Shown one piece after another: positions 16,631 to 24,441 of a stretch of 64,000 bases of DNA (within the stretch, counting starts at the first letter, position 1; every line of letters begins with the position of its first letter). The notes beneath the pieces are model-generated. The model was not told where the DNA came from. It did not search any database and saw only the letters and a program-made list of their open reading frames with translations. A program made the translations under genes and the position numbers. Origin of the DNA: Lawsonibacter sp900766145 (GTDB lineage Bacteria; Bacillota; Clostridia; Oscillospirales; Oscillospiraceae); the NCBI RefSeq assembly GCF_030372275.1, contig NZ_JAUDDJ010000004.1; one strand, given 5' to 3'.

Positions 16631-17436
16631 GTCTCTTTCTCCTCCCGGACCGCGCCCATGGCGCGGAACTTTTGATAGCGGTGGGCGGCCAGGTCCTTCT
16701 CCCGGCTCAGCTGGCTGAGGTGGCGGGTGATGGCCTTGTCCACGGCGGCGTATACCGGACGGGGGTCCACATGGGCCCCGCCCTCGGGCTCGGGGATCAC
16801 CTGATCCACCACGCCCAGGCGATACAGATCGTCGGCGGTGAGCTTCATGACCCCTGCGGCCTCGTCGGCCCGGGAGGCGTCCTTCCACAGAATGGAGGCA
16901 AAGCCCTCGGGGGAGAGTACCGAATAGATGGCGTTCTCTAGCATGACGATCCGGTTACCCACGGCCAGCGCCAGGGCGCCGCCGCTGCCTCCCTCGCCGA
17001 TGACCACGGTGACCACCGGGACGGTGAGGGAGCTCATCAGCGCCAGGGAGGAGGCAATGGCCTCGCCCTGGCCCCGCTCCTCCGCCTCCAGACCGGGGTA
17101 AGCACCCGGGGTGTCTACGAAGGTGATGATGGGGCGGCCGAACTTCTCAGCCTGACGCATCAGCCGCTGGGCCTTGCGGTAGCCCTCGGGGGAGGGCATA
17201 CCGAAGTTGCACTTCATATTTTCCTCAAAGTTGCGCCCCTTCCGGTGGCCGATGACGGTGACCGGCTTTCCGTGGAAGCGGGCAATGGCCCCATAGATGC
17301 TGGGGTCCTCCCGGCACAGACGGTCGCCCTGACAGACAAACACGTCGGTAAACAGGTTGTGGACAAAGTCCATGGTGCCGGGGCGGCCGGGCATACGGGC
17401 AATCTTCACCCGCTGGGCGGCAGTTAAGTTGCTCAT
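16627..17436 (-). CDS. accA: Acetyl-CoA carboxylase carboxyltransferase subunit alpha
   Basis: The alpha half of carboxyltransferase, which with AccD moves CO2 from biotin to acetyl-CoA to give malonyl-CoA. It has 269 residues, shorter at the N-terminus than E. coli AccA but usual for clostridia. Motifs include FGMPSPEGYRKA, TFVDTPGAYPGLEAEERGQ and GEGGSGGALA, the last forming an oxyanion hole. ATGA overlaps join it to accD upstream and fabH downstream. Confidence 0.96.
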   Translation of the reverse strand: MSNLTAAQRVKIARMPGRPGTMDFVHNLFTDVFVCQGDRLCREDPSIYGAIARFHGKPVTVIGHRKGRNFEENMKCNFGMPSPEGYRKAQRLMRQAEKFGRPIITFVDTPGAYPGLEAEERGQGEAIASSLALMSSLTVPVVTVVIGEGGSGGALALAVGNRIVMLENAIYSVLSPEGFASILWKDASRADEAAGVMKLTADDLYRLGVVDQVIPEPEGGAHVDPRPVYAAVDKAITRHLSQLSREKDLAAHRYQKFRAMGAVREEKET

Positions 17437-18317
17437 CGGTGGAGAACCCCCTTTCGATGCAGGGCCAGCAGCTGGGAGAGGGTCTGGCGCATCTCCCGGC
17501 GGGGGACGATCTGGTCCACAAAGCCGTGCTCCTCCAGGTACTCGGCCCGCTGGAAGCCCTCGGGCAGCTCCTGGCCGATGGTCTGCTGGATGACCCGGGG
17601 ACCGGCAAAGCCGATGAGCGCCCCAGGCTCAGCCAGGGTGATGTCGCCCAGAGAGGCGAAGCTGGCGGTGACGCCGCCGGTGGTGGGGTGGGTGAACACG
17701 GAGATATACAGCCCGCCCGCCTGAGAGAAGCGCTCAATGGCGGCGCTGGTCTTGGCCATCTGCATGAGGGAGAGAATGCCCTCCTGCATACGAGCCCCGC
17801 CGCTGGCGGAAAAGATGATGAGAGGCAGCTTGTGCTTCTGAGCGTATTCCACGGCCCGAGTGATCTTTTCCCCCACGGCCACACCCATGCTGCCCATGAA
17901 GAAGCGGCTGTCCAGCACAGCGAACACCGCCTGGCGGCCGTCCAGCTTGCCAACAGCGGCCACCGCCGCGTCGCTCAGAGCGGTCTTTTCCCGCTGCGCG
18001 GCCAGCTTTCCCTCATAGCCAGGGAACTCCAGGGCGTTGGGAGCGGTGAGCTCGGGCCAAAGCTCCTGGAAGGTGAAGGGGTCCAGCAGCAGAGACAGGC
18101 GGAGGTAGGCCCCGATGGGCAGGTGATACCCGCAGTGGGGGCAGACATACTCCGTCTTGACCAGCTCCTGGTTCTGACACTCCCGGCCGCAGCCCGGACA
18201 GGTCTGGGAGCCGCCGGTGGGCAGGTCGGAGCGCTTTGCAGCGGCCTCCACGGCCTGCTCCCGCTGACGGCGCAGCCGGTCCAGCCGGTCCCGGCGGGAA
18301 CGAAACAGTGGTTGCAT
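17433..18317 (-). CDS. accD: Acetyl-CoA carboxylase carboxyltransferase subunit beta
   Basis: The zinc-containing beta half of carboxyltransferase, 294 residues. The four-cysteine ribbon is C40-x2-C43 and C59-x2-C62 (CPGCG and CPHCG). The crotonase-fold core contains FSASGGARMQEGILSLMQM and HPTTGGVTASFA. It starts directly after the accC stop (TAA then ATG). Confidence 0.96.
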   Translation of the reverse strand: MQPLFRSRRDRLDRLRRQREQAVEAAAKRSDLPTGGSQTCPGCGRECQNQELVKTEYVCPHCGYHLPIGAYLRLSLLLDPFTFQELWPELTAPNALEFPGYEGKLAAQREKTALSDAAVAAVGKLDGRQAVFAVLDSRFFMGSMGVAVGEKITRAVEYAQKHKLPLIIFSASGGARMQEGILSLMQMAKTSAAIERFSQAGGLYISVFTHPTTGGVTASFASLGDITLAEPGALIGFAGPRVIQQTIGQELPEGFQRAEYLEEHGFVDQIVPRREMRQTLSQLLALHRKGVLHR

Positions 18318-19685
18318 TTAGTCCTCCTTATCCCAGCCCAGCAGCTCGTCCTGATGGGCGGCCAAGAATCCTGTATCATACTGGCCCTTCACAAAGTCGG
18401 GGTGATGCAGGATCAGATGACAGAAATCGGCGGTGGTGGGGTACCCCTCAATGATCATCTCCTCCAGGCAGCGGCGCATGCGCCGGATGGCCTCCAGACG
18501 GGTGGGGGCGTGGACGATGACCTTGGCCACCAGAGAGTCATAGTAAGGGGAAACCTCATAGCCGTTATACAGCATGGAGTCCACCCGCACCCCGGGTCCG
18601 CCGGGGAAGTGGACAAACCGGGTGGTACCCGGCGCGGGGCGGAAGTTCTGAGTGGGGTCCTCCGCATTGATGCGGCACTCCATGGCGTGGCCCCGGAGGA
18701 CAACGTCCTCCTGTTTGACCGACAGGGGCAGTCCCGCAGCAATGCGCAGCTGTTCCCGCACCAGGTCGATGCCGGTGACCATCTCGGTGACCGGGTGCTC
18801 CACCTGGATGCGGGTGTTCATTTCAATAAAGTAGAAATGTCCCTCCTGGTCCACCACAAACTCGATGGTGCCGGCGTTCTCATAGCCGGCAGCCCGGGCA
18901 GCGGTGACCGCGGCCTGGCCCATGGCCTCCCGAAGCTCGGGGGTGAGAATCTTAGAGGGGGATTCCTCCACCAGCTTTTGATTCTTGCGCTGAATGGAGC
19001 AGTCCCGCTCGCCAAGATGGATCACATTGCCATGGCGGTCAGCTAGGATCTGAAACTCGATGTGCTTGGGGTTGAGGATGAGCTTCTCCAAATAGAGCTG
19101 CCCGTCGCCAAAGCAGGCCAGAGCCTCCGCCCGGGCCTCCTGAAATTTGGCCTCCAGGTCCTCGGGCCGGTCTACCCGGCGCATGCCCCGGCCACCTCCG
19201 CCGGCGCTGGCCTTCACCAGCACGGGGTAGCCGATCTTGTCGGCAATCTCTTGGGCCTGCTGGGCGGTCTCCACCGCCCCGTCCGAGCCGGGGACCACCG
19301 GGACGTTGTGTTTCTGCATCAGCTCCCGGGCGGCGGACTTGTTGCCCATCATGCGGATCACATCCCCGGAGGGGCCGATAAAGGCCAGCCCCATCTGGGT
19401 ACAGCGGTCAGAAAAATCTGCGTTCTCTGAGAGAAAACCGTAGCCGGGATGTACGGCGTCACAGCCGGTCTCCTTGGCCACGGTCAGCAGGGCATCTACA
19501 TTTAGATAGCTGTCCGACGCTTTGGCCGGACCGATGCACACCGCCTGGGAAGCCAGCTGGACGTGGAGGGCGTCGGCGTCGGCCTGAGAATAGACCGACA
19601 CCGTCTCCACGCCCAGCTCCCGGCAGGCGCGCATGATACGTACCGCGATCTCGCCGCGGTTGGCGATCAAAACACGCTGAAACAT
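18318..19685 (-). CDS. accC: Biotin carboxylase AccC
   Basis: ATP-grasp enzyme that carboxylates the biotin of AccB. The ATG at 19685 (GGAGGG upstream) gives 455 residues, the normal size. MFQRVLIANRGEIAVRIMRA is the biotin carboxylase N-terminus; KASAGGGGRGMRRV is the glycine-rich ATP loop near 160; EMNTRIQVEHPVTE near 287 holds metal ligands. It follows accB by 1 bp. Confidence 0.97.
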   Translation of the reverse strand: MFQRVLIANRGEIAVRIMRACRELGVETVSVYSQADADALHVQLASQAVCIGPAKASDSYLNVDALLTVAKETGCDAVHPGYGFLSENADFSDRCTQMGLAFIGPSGDVIRMMGNKSAARELMQKHNVPVVPGSDGAVETAQQAQEIADKIGYPVLVKASAGGGGRGMRRVDRPEDLEAKFQEARAEALACFGDGQLYLEKLILNPKHIEFQILADRHGNVIHLGERDCSIQRKNQKLVEESPSKILTPELREAMGQAAVTAARAAGYENAGTIEFVVDQEGHFYFIEMNTRIQVEHPVTEMVTGIDLVREQLRIAAGLPLSVKQEDVVLRGHAMECRINAEDPTQNFRPAPGTTRFVHFPGGPGVRVDSMLYNGYEVSPYYDSLVAKVIVHAPTRLEAIRRMRRCLEEMIIEGYPTTADFCHLILHHPDFVKGQYDTGFLAAHQDELLGWDKED

Positions 19686-19686
19686 C

Positions 19687-20130
19687 TTATACCCTCCGCA
19701 CGCGGAACAGAGGGGCATCGAAGGCGGCCAGACTTCCGTTGTCCAGCAGGACCTCCTCGATGACGCAGTCCATGGGAGCGGGAATCTCGCTCATGGCCTT
19801 CATGGCCTCCAGGATGCACACCGTCTGGCCCTTCTGCACCTTGTCGCCCACCTGAACAAAGGGGGCGGCGTCGGGACCGGCAGCGGTATAGAAGGTGCCC
19901 ACCAGGGGCGCCTTGATGTATTCGCCCTCTTCTGCCTGGGCAGGCTGACCGGCCGCAGGGGCAGCCACGGGAGCGGGAGCAGCCACAGGGGCGGCCACCA
20001 CAGCAGGGGCGGCAGCCACAGCCACGGCCTTCTCCAGCTTCAGCCGGGTGCCGTTTTGCTCCAGCTCCAGGCCGGAGATGGAGGAGCGCTCAAAGCGTTC
20101 CATCAGCGCATAAATGGATTCCAGTTCCAT
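19687..20130 (-). CDS. accB: Biotin carboxyl carrier protein AccB
   Basis: Carries biotin between AccC and the carboxyltransferase. It has 147 residues with an N-terminal helix pair, an Ala/Pro/Val-rich flexible linker at about 36-66, and a biotinyl domain from 70. The biotinylated lysine is K111 in EAMKAMSEI; the usual sequence is EAMKxMNEI, so the context is slightly divergent. It starts 20 bp after the acpP stop. Confidence 0.96.
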   Translation of the reverse strand: MELESIYALMERFERSSISGLELEQNGTRLKLEKAVAVAAAPAVVAAPVAAPAPVAAPAAGQPAQAEEGEYIKAPLVGTFYTAAGPDAAPFVQVGDKVQKGQTVCILEAMKAMSEIPAPMDCVIEEVLLDNGSLAAFDAPLFRVRRV

Positions 20131-20150
20131 GGAAGTTCACCTCGTAGAAA

Positions 20151-20396
20151 TTAGATGTGGTTGTCCTTGGTGCCCTCCAGGGCCTCCAGGTAACGCACGA
20201 TGTCACCCACGGTCTTCATGTTGGGGCGATCCTCGTCAGCGATGGACAGACCCAGCTGCTCCTCCAGAGCGATGTTCAGCTCCACGGCGTCCAGGGAATC
20301 GGCACCCAGATCGTCGGACAGGCTGGCCTCCATGGTGACCTCTTCCATCTCGCAGCTCAGGGTATCAACAATAATGTCACGGACTTTCTCAAACAT
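20151..20396 (-). CDS. acpP: Acyl carrier protein
   Basis: An 81-residue acidic carrier protein, first gene of the fatty-acid operon. The phosphopantetheine serine is S34 in GADSLDAVEL. The ATG at 20396 has GAGGAGA 7 bp upstream; the longer reading from 20426 would place that site inside the gene. The operon promoter lies about 80 bp upstream. Confidence 0.96.
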   Translation of the reverse strand: MFEKVRDIIVDTLSCEMEEVTMEASLSDDLGADSLDAVELNIALEEQLGLSIADEDRPNMKTVGDIVRYLEALEGTKDNHI

Positions 20397-20420
20397 GGGA
20401 AATTCTCCTCTCGATTGTTC

Positions 20421-20470
20421 AATCATTTAATTTAAAATATTTTAGTTAAAATTATTTAATTAAAATATTT
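20421..20470. promoter_or_regulatory. Direct AT-rich repeats below the fab promoter, candidate operators
   Basis: Two near-identical 21-22 bp blocks, at 20421-20442 and 20450-20470, both fit AATyATTTAATTtAAAATATTT and begin 29 bp apart. Each has a quasi-palindromic TTTAATTAAA-like core. They lie just downstream of the predicted transcription start, where a bound repressor would block RNA polymerase. The MarR protein at the end of the operon is the obvious candidate, which is inference. Confidence 0.5.
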
Positions 20471-20476
20471 GAGCGT

Positions 20477-20505
20477 ATTGTACCCGGGATGAGCCGGAAA
20501 GTCAA
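20477..20505 (-). promoter_or_regulatory. Promoter of the fatty-acid synthesis operon
   Basis: On the left strand TTGACT (20500-20505) and TACAAT (20477-20482) are separated by 17 bp. Transcription would start near 20470, giving a leader of about 74 nt before acpP. Between here and the tRNA-Leu promoter (20506-20699) I see no gene or clear structure. Confidence 0.85.
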
Positions 20506-20699
20506 TGTGGAATTTAAACAAACAGGAGTTTTCTGGAAAACTTTTTTTGACTGCCCTTTGCGAAGAAAGGAGGAAAAGAGCAGATTCAGTAGAAAATAGA
20601 ATGAAATATATGGGAAAGGAGAATGAAAGGAAAAAATCGAGGGCTTTGTGGGACGGTAAGAGAGAAAGAAAAAATTCCGTCGGCAAAGAAAGAAAAGTG

Positions 20700-20728
20700 T
20701 TGACACAGGAGGGAGGATGTGGTAACAT
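20700..20728 (+). promoter_or_regulatory. Promoter of tRNA-Leu
   Basis: TTGACA (20700-20705) and TAACAT (20723-20728), 17-bp spacing, with TGTGG before the -10. Confidence 0.8.
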
Positions 20729-20765
20729 ATCTCATGCACTGAGCAAACAGTGCGTTCCAGACCAC

Positions 20766-20852
20766 GCGCGAGTGGTGGAATTGGTAGACTCGCTGGCTTC
20801 AGGTGCCAGTGCTCGCAAGGGCGTGCGGGTTCGACTCCCGCCTCGCGCACCA
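20766..20852 (+). tRNA. tRNA-Leu(CAG)
   Basis: An 87-nt class II tRNA with encoded CCA. Acceptor GCGCGAG pairs with CTCGCGC; the anticodon loop TTCAGGT gives CAG; the variable arm TGCTCGCAAGGGCGT is long; the T-arm is GCGGGTTCGACTCCCGC. Confidence 0.97.
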
Positions 20853-20853
20853 C

Positions 20854-20886
20854 AAAAAGGACATCCGTTCGGATGTCCTTTTTGTT
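20854..20886 (+). terminator. Terminator of tRNA-Leu
   Basis: A 13-bp stem of AAAAAGGACATCC with its complement around a GTTC loop, ending in a T run. It starts right after the CCA. Confidence 0.92.
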
Positions 20887-20927
20887 TTGGGTTTACCCAC
20901 CTATATTTCAATTCAATACTCGACACG

Positions 20928-20957
20928 AAGGACATCCATATGGATGTCCTTTGTTTT
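20928..20957 (+). terminator. Second terminator with the same stem sequence
   Basis: A perfect 24-bp palindrome (20928-20951) whose stem AAGGACATCC repeats that of the preceding terminator, followed by TTGTTTTT. It looks like a back-up terminator and also separates the convergent Crp/Fnr gene. Confidence 0.75.
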
Positions 20958-21616
20958 TAAATTCCCAAAAGAACAAATTGGTTTCGATCTGCTCGGATCA
21001 AGCCCTCCCGCTGCATTTTGCTCAGTTCATTGGACAGGGCGCTGCGGTCTACATTGAGGTAATCGGCCAACTGCTGGCGGTTGAAGGGGATGGTAAAGCT
21101 GCGGCTGCCGCTGCGAACAGACTGATCGGAGAGATAGGAGAGCAGACGGCCCCGGATGGTTTTGGGAGAGGTGTGAAAGATTTTCCGGGATAGATTTAGG
21201 TTTTTCTGGGCGGAGAGGGAGAGAAGATTCTGCACCAGCGTAGTATGGTGGCCGCAGGAGGTGGGGCATATTTGCAGGATCCGCCTCACATTAAGAAAAA
21301 GAATTTGGCAGGCCTCGGCCGCTTTTACATGGACCATGAGGGGCTCATCTGGCAGACAGGCGTAGGTTTCGGCAAAGATGTGTCCCGGACCGGCGCAGTC
21401 CAGCACGGTGGTATTGCCCCAGACGTCGTCGGTCTCAATGAGTACGCTGCCTGACAGCACCACCCCCAGGGCATGGATTACTTCTCCCGCACGATAGATG
21501 ATCTGCCCCTTCTCATAGCGGCGCACATTACTTCCAAGGCAGGCCAGCATGGCTTCGATCTCCTGGGGAGACGTTCCCTGAAAAAGCGGCGTTTGAGCCA
21601 GAAAGCGATAATTCAT
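20957..21616 (-). CDS. Crp/Fnr family transcriptional regulator
   Basis: A 219-residue regulator with an N-terminal cyclic-nucleotide-fold sensor (YEKGQIIYRAGEVIHALGVVLSGSVLIE near 34-60) and a C-terminal winged helix (FNRQQLADYLNVDRSALSNELSKMQREG near 176-203). No cysteine set like that of Fnr is seen at the N-terminus, so an iron-sulfur oxygen sensor is unlikely; three Cys around 116-121 are scattered. The effector is unknown. It stands alone, upstream in direction of nothing else on its strand, with the tspO gene 115 bp behind it. Confidence 0.9.
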   Translation of the reverse strand: MNYRFLAQTPLFQGTSPQEIEAMLACLGSNVRRYEKGQIIYRAGEVIHALGVVLSGSVLIETDDVWGNTTVLDCAGPGHIFAETYACLPDEPLMVHVKAAEACQILFLNVRRILQICPTSCGHHTTLVQNLLSLSAQKNLNLSRKIFHTSPKTIRGRLLSYLSDQSVRSGSRSFTIPFNRQQLADYLNVDRSALSNELSKMQREGLIRADRNQFVLLGI

Positions 21617-21697
21617 ACATAGCCTCCTTCGGTTGGTATTATCATCGTGTGATTAAAACCAATGTAGTATAGCAGATTTGGAAAGTCAAGACTGTAT

Positions 21698-21730
21698 AAA
21701 AGCCCGGCAGGTAACACCTGCCGGGCTTTT
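21698..21730 (-). terminator. Terminator of tspO
   Basis: A perfect stem of AAAAGCCCGGCAGGT and its complement around a 3-nt loop, just past the tspO stop on the left strand and followed there by TTTTATAC. Confidence 0.92.
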
Positions 21731-21731
21731 G

Positions 21732-22205
21732 TTAGTTCAGCATCCATACGCCATAATTGAGGTAGGCGGCAAAAGTGACCCAGAGCAGGTAGGGAATCTG
21801 CATCCAGGCGGCCAGAGGGTCCACCTTGCGGAAGGTGACGATCATCCACAAAATCAGTCCCCACAAGATCAGCAGCCAGACTAGTGCGACGCCGAAGGCC
21901 TGCAAATTGAAAAACAAAATGCTCCAAAAGAAGTTAAAGGCCAGCTGGAGTAGGAAGATGCGCAGGCTGTTGGTGCGCTCACGGGAGGATGGAGCCAAGT
22001 AGATCCGAGCTGCCCCAATGCCCATCAGGGCGAACAGAATACCCCAGACGATGGGAAATACAAGGGCGGGAGGGGAAAGTGGGGGCTGAATGATACTTTC
22101 ACTGTAGGCTTTGGCCCCGTCTCGGGTCAGCCAGCCGGACAGGCTGCCTACCGCCTCGGCAAGCAGAATCCATGCGGCGTAGATTTTCCAAGTATGATGT
22201 TTCAT
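21732..22205 (-). CDS. TspO/MBR family membrane protein
   Basis: A 157-residue protein with five membrane segments, homologous to the tryptophan-rich sensory protein/peripheral benzodiazepine receptor family that binds porphyrins. Family motifs are visible: SGWLTRDGAKAYSESIIQPPLSPPALVFPIVWGILF in pieces near 25-60, FNFFWSILFFNLQ near 108 and PYLLWVTFAAYLNYGVWMLN at the C-terminus. It is monocistronic, with a strong terminator. Its physiological role in Firmicutes is not settled. Confidence 0.93.
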   Translation of the reverse strand: MKHHTWKIYAAWILLAEAVGSLSGWLTRDGAKAYSESIIQPPLSPPALVFPIVWGILFALMGIGAARIYLAPSSRERTNSLRIFLLQLAFNFFWSILFFNLQAFGVALVWLLILWGLILWMIVTFRKVDPLAAWMQIPYLLWVTFAAYLNYGVWMLN

Positions 22206-22300
22206 ATCCGATCACCCGGCGATAGCATATGCGGCCTTTTGGGGAGATATGCAGAAGGCAGGCTGGGAAGAAAGATTCCGGGGATTTCTTAACCGTACAG

Positions 22301-22330
22301 GCATGGCATTCTCTCCGGCCACATATATAT
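22301..22330 (+). promoter_or_regulatory. Candidate sigma-E promoter of spoIIID
   Basis: GCATG (22301-22305) and CATATATAT (22322-22330) with 16 bp between fit the sigma-E pattern GHATA-N16/18-CATACAMT at most positions. Known biology supports it: spoIIID is transcribed by mother-cell sigma-E RNA polymerase. The match is imperfect. Confidence 0.45.
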
Positions 22331-22363
22331 CTTGTGGCAAAACGGGAGAGGGAGTGTAAGGAT

Positions 22364-22612
22364 TTGAAAGGAAATATCGAGGAACGCGCCTGTAAACTGG
22401 CGGCGTACATCATCGAAAATGGGGCAACCGTCCGCTCTGCCGCCCGGAAGTTTGGTATCAGCAAGTCTACGGTACATAAGGATCTGTCGGAACGTCTGCC
22501 GGCCTTTAATCGACCTCTCTATCTTCAGGTGAAGGGAATTCTGGATGAAAACAAGGCGCAGAGACATATTCGGGGCGGAATGGCCACACGAAGGAAATAT
22601 AAAGGAATCTGA
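22364..22612 (+). CDS. spoIIID: Sporulation transcriptional regulator SpoIIID
   Basis: An 82-residue mother-cell DNA-binding protein of sporulation. The helix-turn-helix is VRSAARKFGISKSTVHKDL, followed by the invariant ERLPAFNRPLY region and a basic C-terminus ending ATRRKYKGI. The TTG at 22364 has GGGAG 9 bp upstream and gives the family's usual length; reading from 22229 adds 45 unrelated residues. Its presence indicates that the organism has the mother-cell programme for endospore formation. Confidence 0.95.
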   Translation: MKGNIEERACKLAAYIIENGATVRSAARKFGISKSTVHKDLSERLPAFNRPLYLQVKGILDENKAQRHIRGGMATRRKYKGI

Positions 22613-22616
22613 TCCG

Positions 22617-22656
22617 GCAGGGGGCGGCGGGCTTGTATCCCGCCGCCCCCTGTGTT
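22617..22656 (+). terminator. Probable terminator of spoIIID
   Basis: A 14-bp GC-rich stem (22618-22631 with 22639-22652, arm CAGGGGGCGGCGGG) with a 7-nt loop. The T tract after it is poor (TGTT). Confidence 0.6.
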
Positions 22657-22743
22657 AAAATAAAATGAAAAAATTCAGCCTTTTGCCGGGAAAATGCCTG
22701 CCAAAAGGTTCCATTATCCTCGAGTACAAAAGGAGAACGAACC

Positions 22744-23574
22744 ATGAGCTACGCCGACCAGGTATTTATACAAAATTGTCAGGATATTTTAAGTAAGGGT
22801 ATTTGGGACACCGACCGCCCTGTCCGTCCCCGCTGGGAGGACGGTACTCCTGCCCACACCATCAAGCTCTTTGGTGTGGTCAACCGCTATGACCTGCGCC
22901 GGGAGTTTCCCATCATCACGGTGCGCAAGCAGTTTTTAAAGTCCGCGGTGGACGAGCTGCTGTGGATCTGGCAGAAAAAGTCCAACGACGTCCATCAGCT
23001 CAGCAGCCACATCTGGGATGCCTGGGCCGATGAGAACGGCACCATCGGCAAGGCCTATGGATATCAGCTGGGGGTGAAGCACCACTATCCCCAGGGGGAT
23101 ATGGACCAGGTGGACAAGGTGCTCTGGGATCTCAAGCACGACCCCGCCTCCCGCCGTATCCTCACCAACCTCTATAACCACCATGATCTCAGTGAGATGG
23201 CCCTCTACCCCTGCGCCTATTCCATGACCTTCAACGTCAGCGGAAATACCCTCAATGGCATCCTGAACCAGCGCTCCCAGGATATGCTCACCGCCAACGG
23301 CTGGAACGTGATGCAGTATGCTGTGCTGCTGCACATGTTTGCCCAGGTGTCTGGCCTGGAGGTAGGAGAGCTGGTCCACGTCATTGCCGACGCCCACATC
23401 TATGACCGCCACGTGCCCATCGTGGAGGAGATCATTGCCCGCAAACCCTATGACGCTCCTGCGTTCGTCATGGACAAGTCCATCACCGACTTTTACGCCT
23501 TTACCAAGGACAGCTTCCGCCTGGAGGGCTATCAGGCCCATCCTCTGGGGGAGAAAATTCCGGTGGCGGTATAA
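22744..23574 (+). CDS. thyA: Thymidylate synthase ThyA
   Basis: Methylates dUMP to dTMP using methylenetetrahydrofolate. The 276-residue protein has the catalytic C157 in LYPCAYSMTF, the phosphate-binding RR at about 137-138 (ASRRI), and the folate/dUMP region HIYDRHVPIVEEI. The QRSxDM motif reads QRSQDM. It is followed 12 bp later by folA, which regenerates the folate cofactor oxidised by this enzyme, a common two-gene operon. Confidence 0.97.
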   Translation: MSYADQVFIQNCQDILSKGIWDTDRPVRPRWEDGTPAHTIKLFGVVNRYDLRREFPIITVRKQFLKSAVDELLWIWQKKSNDVHQLSSHIWDAWADENGTIGKAYGYQLGVKHHYPQGDMDQVDKVLWDLKHDPASRRILTNLYNHHDLSEMALYPCAYSMTFNVSGNTLNGILNQRSQDMLTANGWNVMQYAVLLHMFAQVSGLEVGELVHVIADAHIYDRHVPIVEEIIARKPYDAPAFVMDKSITDFYAFTKDSFRLEGYQAHPLGEKIPVAV

Positions 23575-23586
23575 GGAGAGAATGAG

Positions 23587-24066
23587 ATGAATCTGATCGT
23601 TGCAGTAGACCAGAACTGGGCCATCGGCAAGGATGGAGACCAACTTGTCTATCTGAAGGAGGATTTGAAGCGTTTCCGGACGCTTACCAGCGGACATACC
23701 GTGATCCTGGGCCGCAAGACGCTGGCCACCTTTCCCGGAGGGCGGCCCTTAAAGAACCGCCGCAACCTGATTTTGTCCCGCAACCCTCACTTCCAGGCAG
23801 AGGGAGCGGAGGTGTTTCCTTCAGTAGAGGAGCTGGTGAAGCAGGCGGATGGAGACGCCTTTGTCATTGGCGGCGCCTCGGTCTATGAGCAGCTGCTTCC
23901 CTACTGTGATACCGCCTATATTACCAAAATCCATGCTGGCTTTCCTGCTGACACCCACTTCCCCAATTTGGACCAGTCGGAGGAGTGGAAGGTGACGGAA
24001 GAGAGCCAGAGCCTGGAGCAGGATGGCATCTCCTACCACTATGTGACCTATTCCCGAATCAAATAA
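23587..24066 (+). CDS. folA: Dihydrofolate reductase
   Basis: Reduces dihydrofolate to tetrahydrofolate with NADPH. The 159-residue protein begins MNLIVAVDQNWAIGKDG, has the NADPH loop ILGRKTLATFPGGRPL near 45-60 and FVIGGASVYEQLLPY near 96-110. The active-site acidic residue region is YLKEDLKRFR. It completes the thyA-folA unit. Confidence 0.96.
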   Translation: MNLIVAVDQNWAIGKDGDQLVYLKEDLKRFRTLTSGHTVILGRKTLATFPGGRPLKNRRNLILSRNPHFQAEGAEVFPSVEELVKQADGDAFVIGGASVYEQLLPYCDTAYITKIHAGFPADTHFPNLDQSEEWKVTEESQSLEQDGISYHYVTYSRIK

Positions 24067-24113
24067 AACGCGCGGGCTTCCGGGGAGAGAAAACCGGAAG
24101 CCCGCGCGTTTAT
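24067..24113 (+). terminator. Terminator of thyA-folA
   Basis: A 17-bp perfect stem (arm AACGCGCGGGCTTCCGG) with a 10-nt loop immediately after the folA stop, then TTTATC. It would also stop leftward transcripts from the RNA gene that follows. Confidence 0.9.
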
Positions 24114-24137
24114 CATTTCCATAGCACAGTGGCCATC

Positions 24138-24364
24138 AAAAAACCGGTCTGGAAAACCAGGCCGGAGAATATTTGGTCTGTCACCCGGAGCAGACCGATG
24201 CCCGGTCCGGGTGACAGTGAGGCGCACGGCGCCAAAATGTCAGGTTGATCCGGCGCAGCCGGAGCCTGGTGGAGCAGAGGTGTGCGGGACCTCGACTCCC
24301 GCGGCAGGAATGGAGGGAACCTGCCGCCAGTCAAGAAGGGGGAAAACATCTGGATCCTTGATCC
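24138..24364 (-). ncRNA. Candidate independent structured RNA of about 225 nt, class unknown
   Basis: A leftward transcription unit without an open reading frame lies between two convergent protein terminators. An extended -10 promoter (TGG-TATCCT; hexamer 24371-24376; -35 TTGATG at 24396-24401, spacing 19) precedes it. It ends in a 9-bp hairpin with a four-base loop (24144-24165) and six T (24138-24143). Inside are local helices: GCGGCAGG/CCTGCCGC (24301-24328 region), a hairpin at 24250-24265, GGCGC/GCGCC near 24221-24233, and a perfect 12-bp stem at 24178-24189/24206-24217. GATGTTT near the 5' end can pair with AAATATT near the 3' end as a closing helix. It lacks SRP, RNase P and tmRNA signatures, and is not a single rod as in 6S RNA. 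A raiA-type RNA is possible; class is unproven. Confidence 0.55.
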
Positions 24365-24441
24365 ATCCATAGGATACCACACCCCTGGGGAAAATCATCA
24401 AGAAATTGAGACAAAACAGTGAATAAACTGTAAACGGAAGC

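Noticed and set aside
20505..20960. A 151-codon plus-strand frame running through tRNA-Leu
   Set aside because: It spans the tRNA and both terminators, so its apparent protein is translated tRNA. Similar frames over tRNA or repeats at 4449-4757, 20452-20853, 35028-35514 and 42753-43614 were also dropped.
24138..24364. 6S RNA, SRP RNA, RNase P RNA or tmRNA
   Set aside because: The SRP loop motif GGAAG/AGCAG, the RNase P GAGGAAAGTCC box and the tmRNA tRNA-like ends are absent, and several local hairpins replace the single long rod of 6S.
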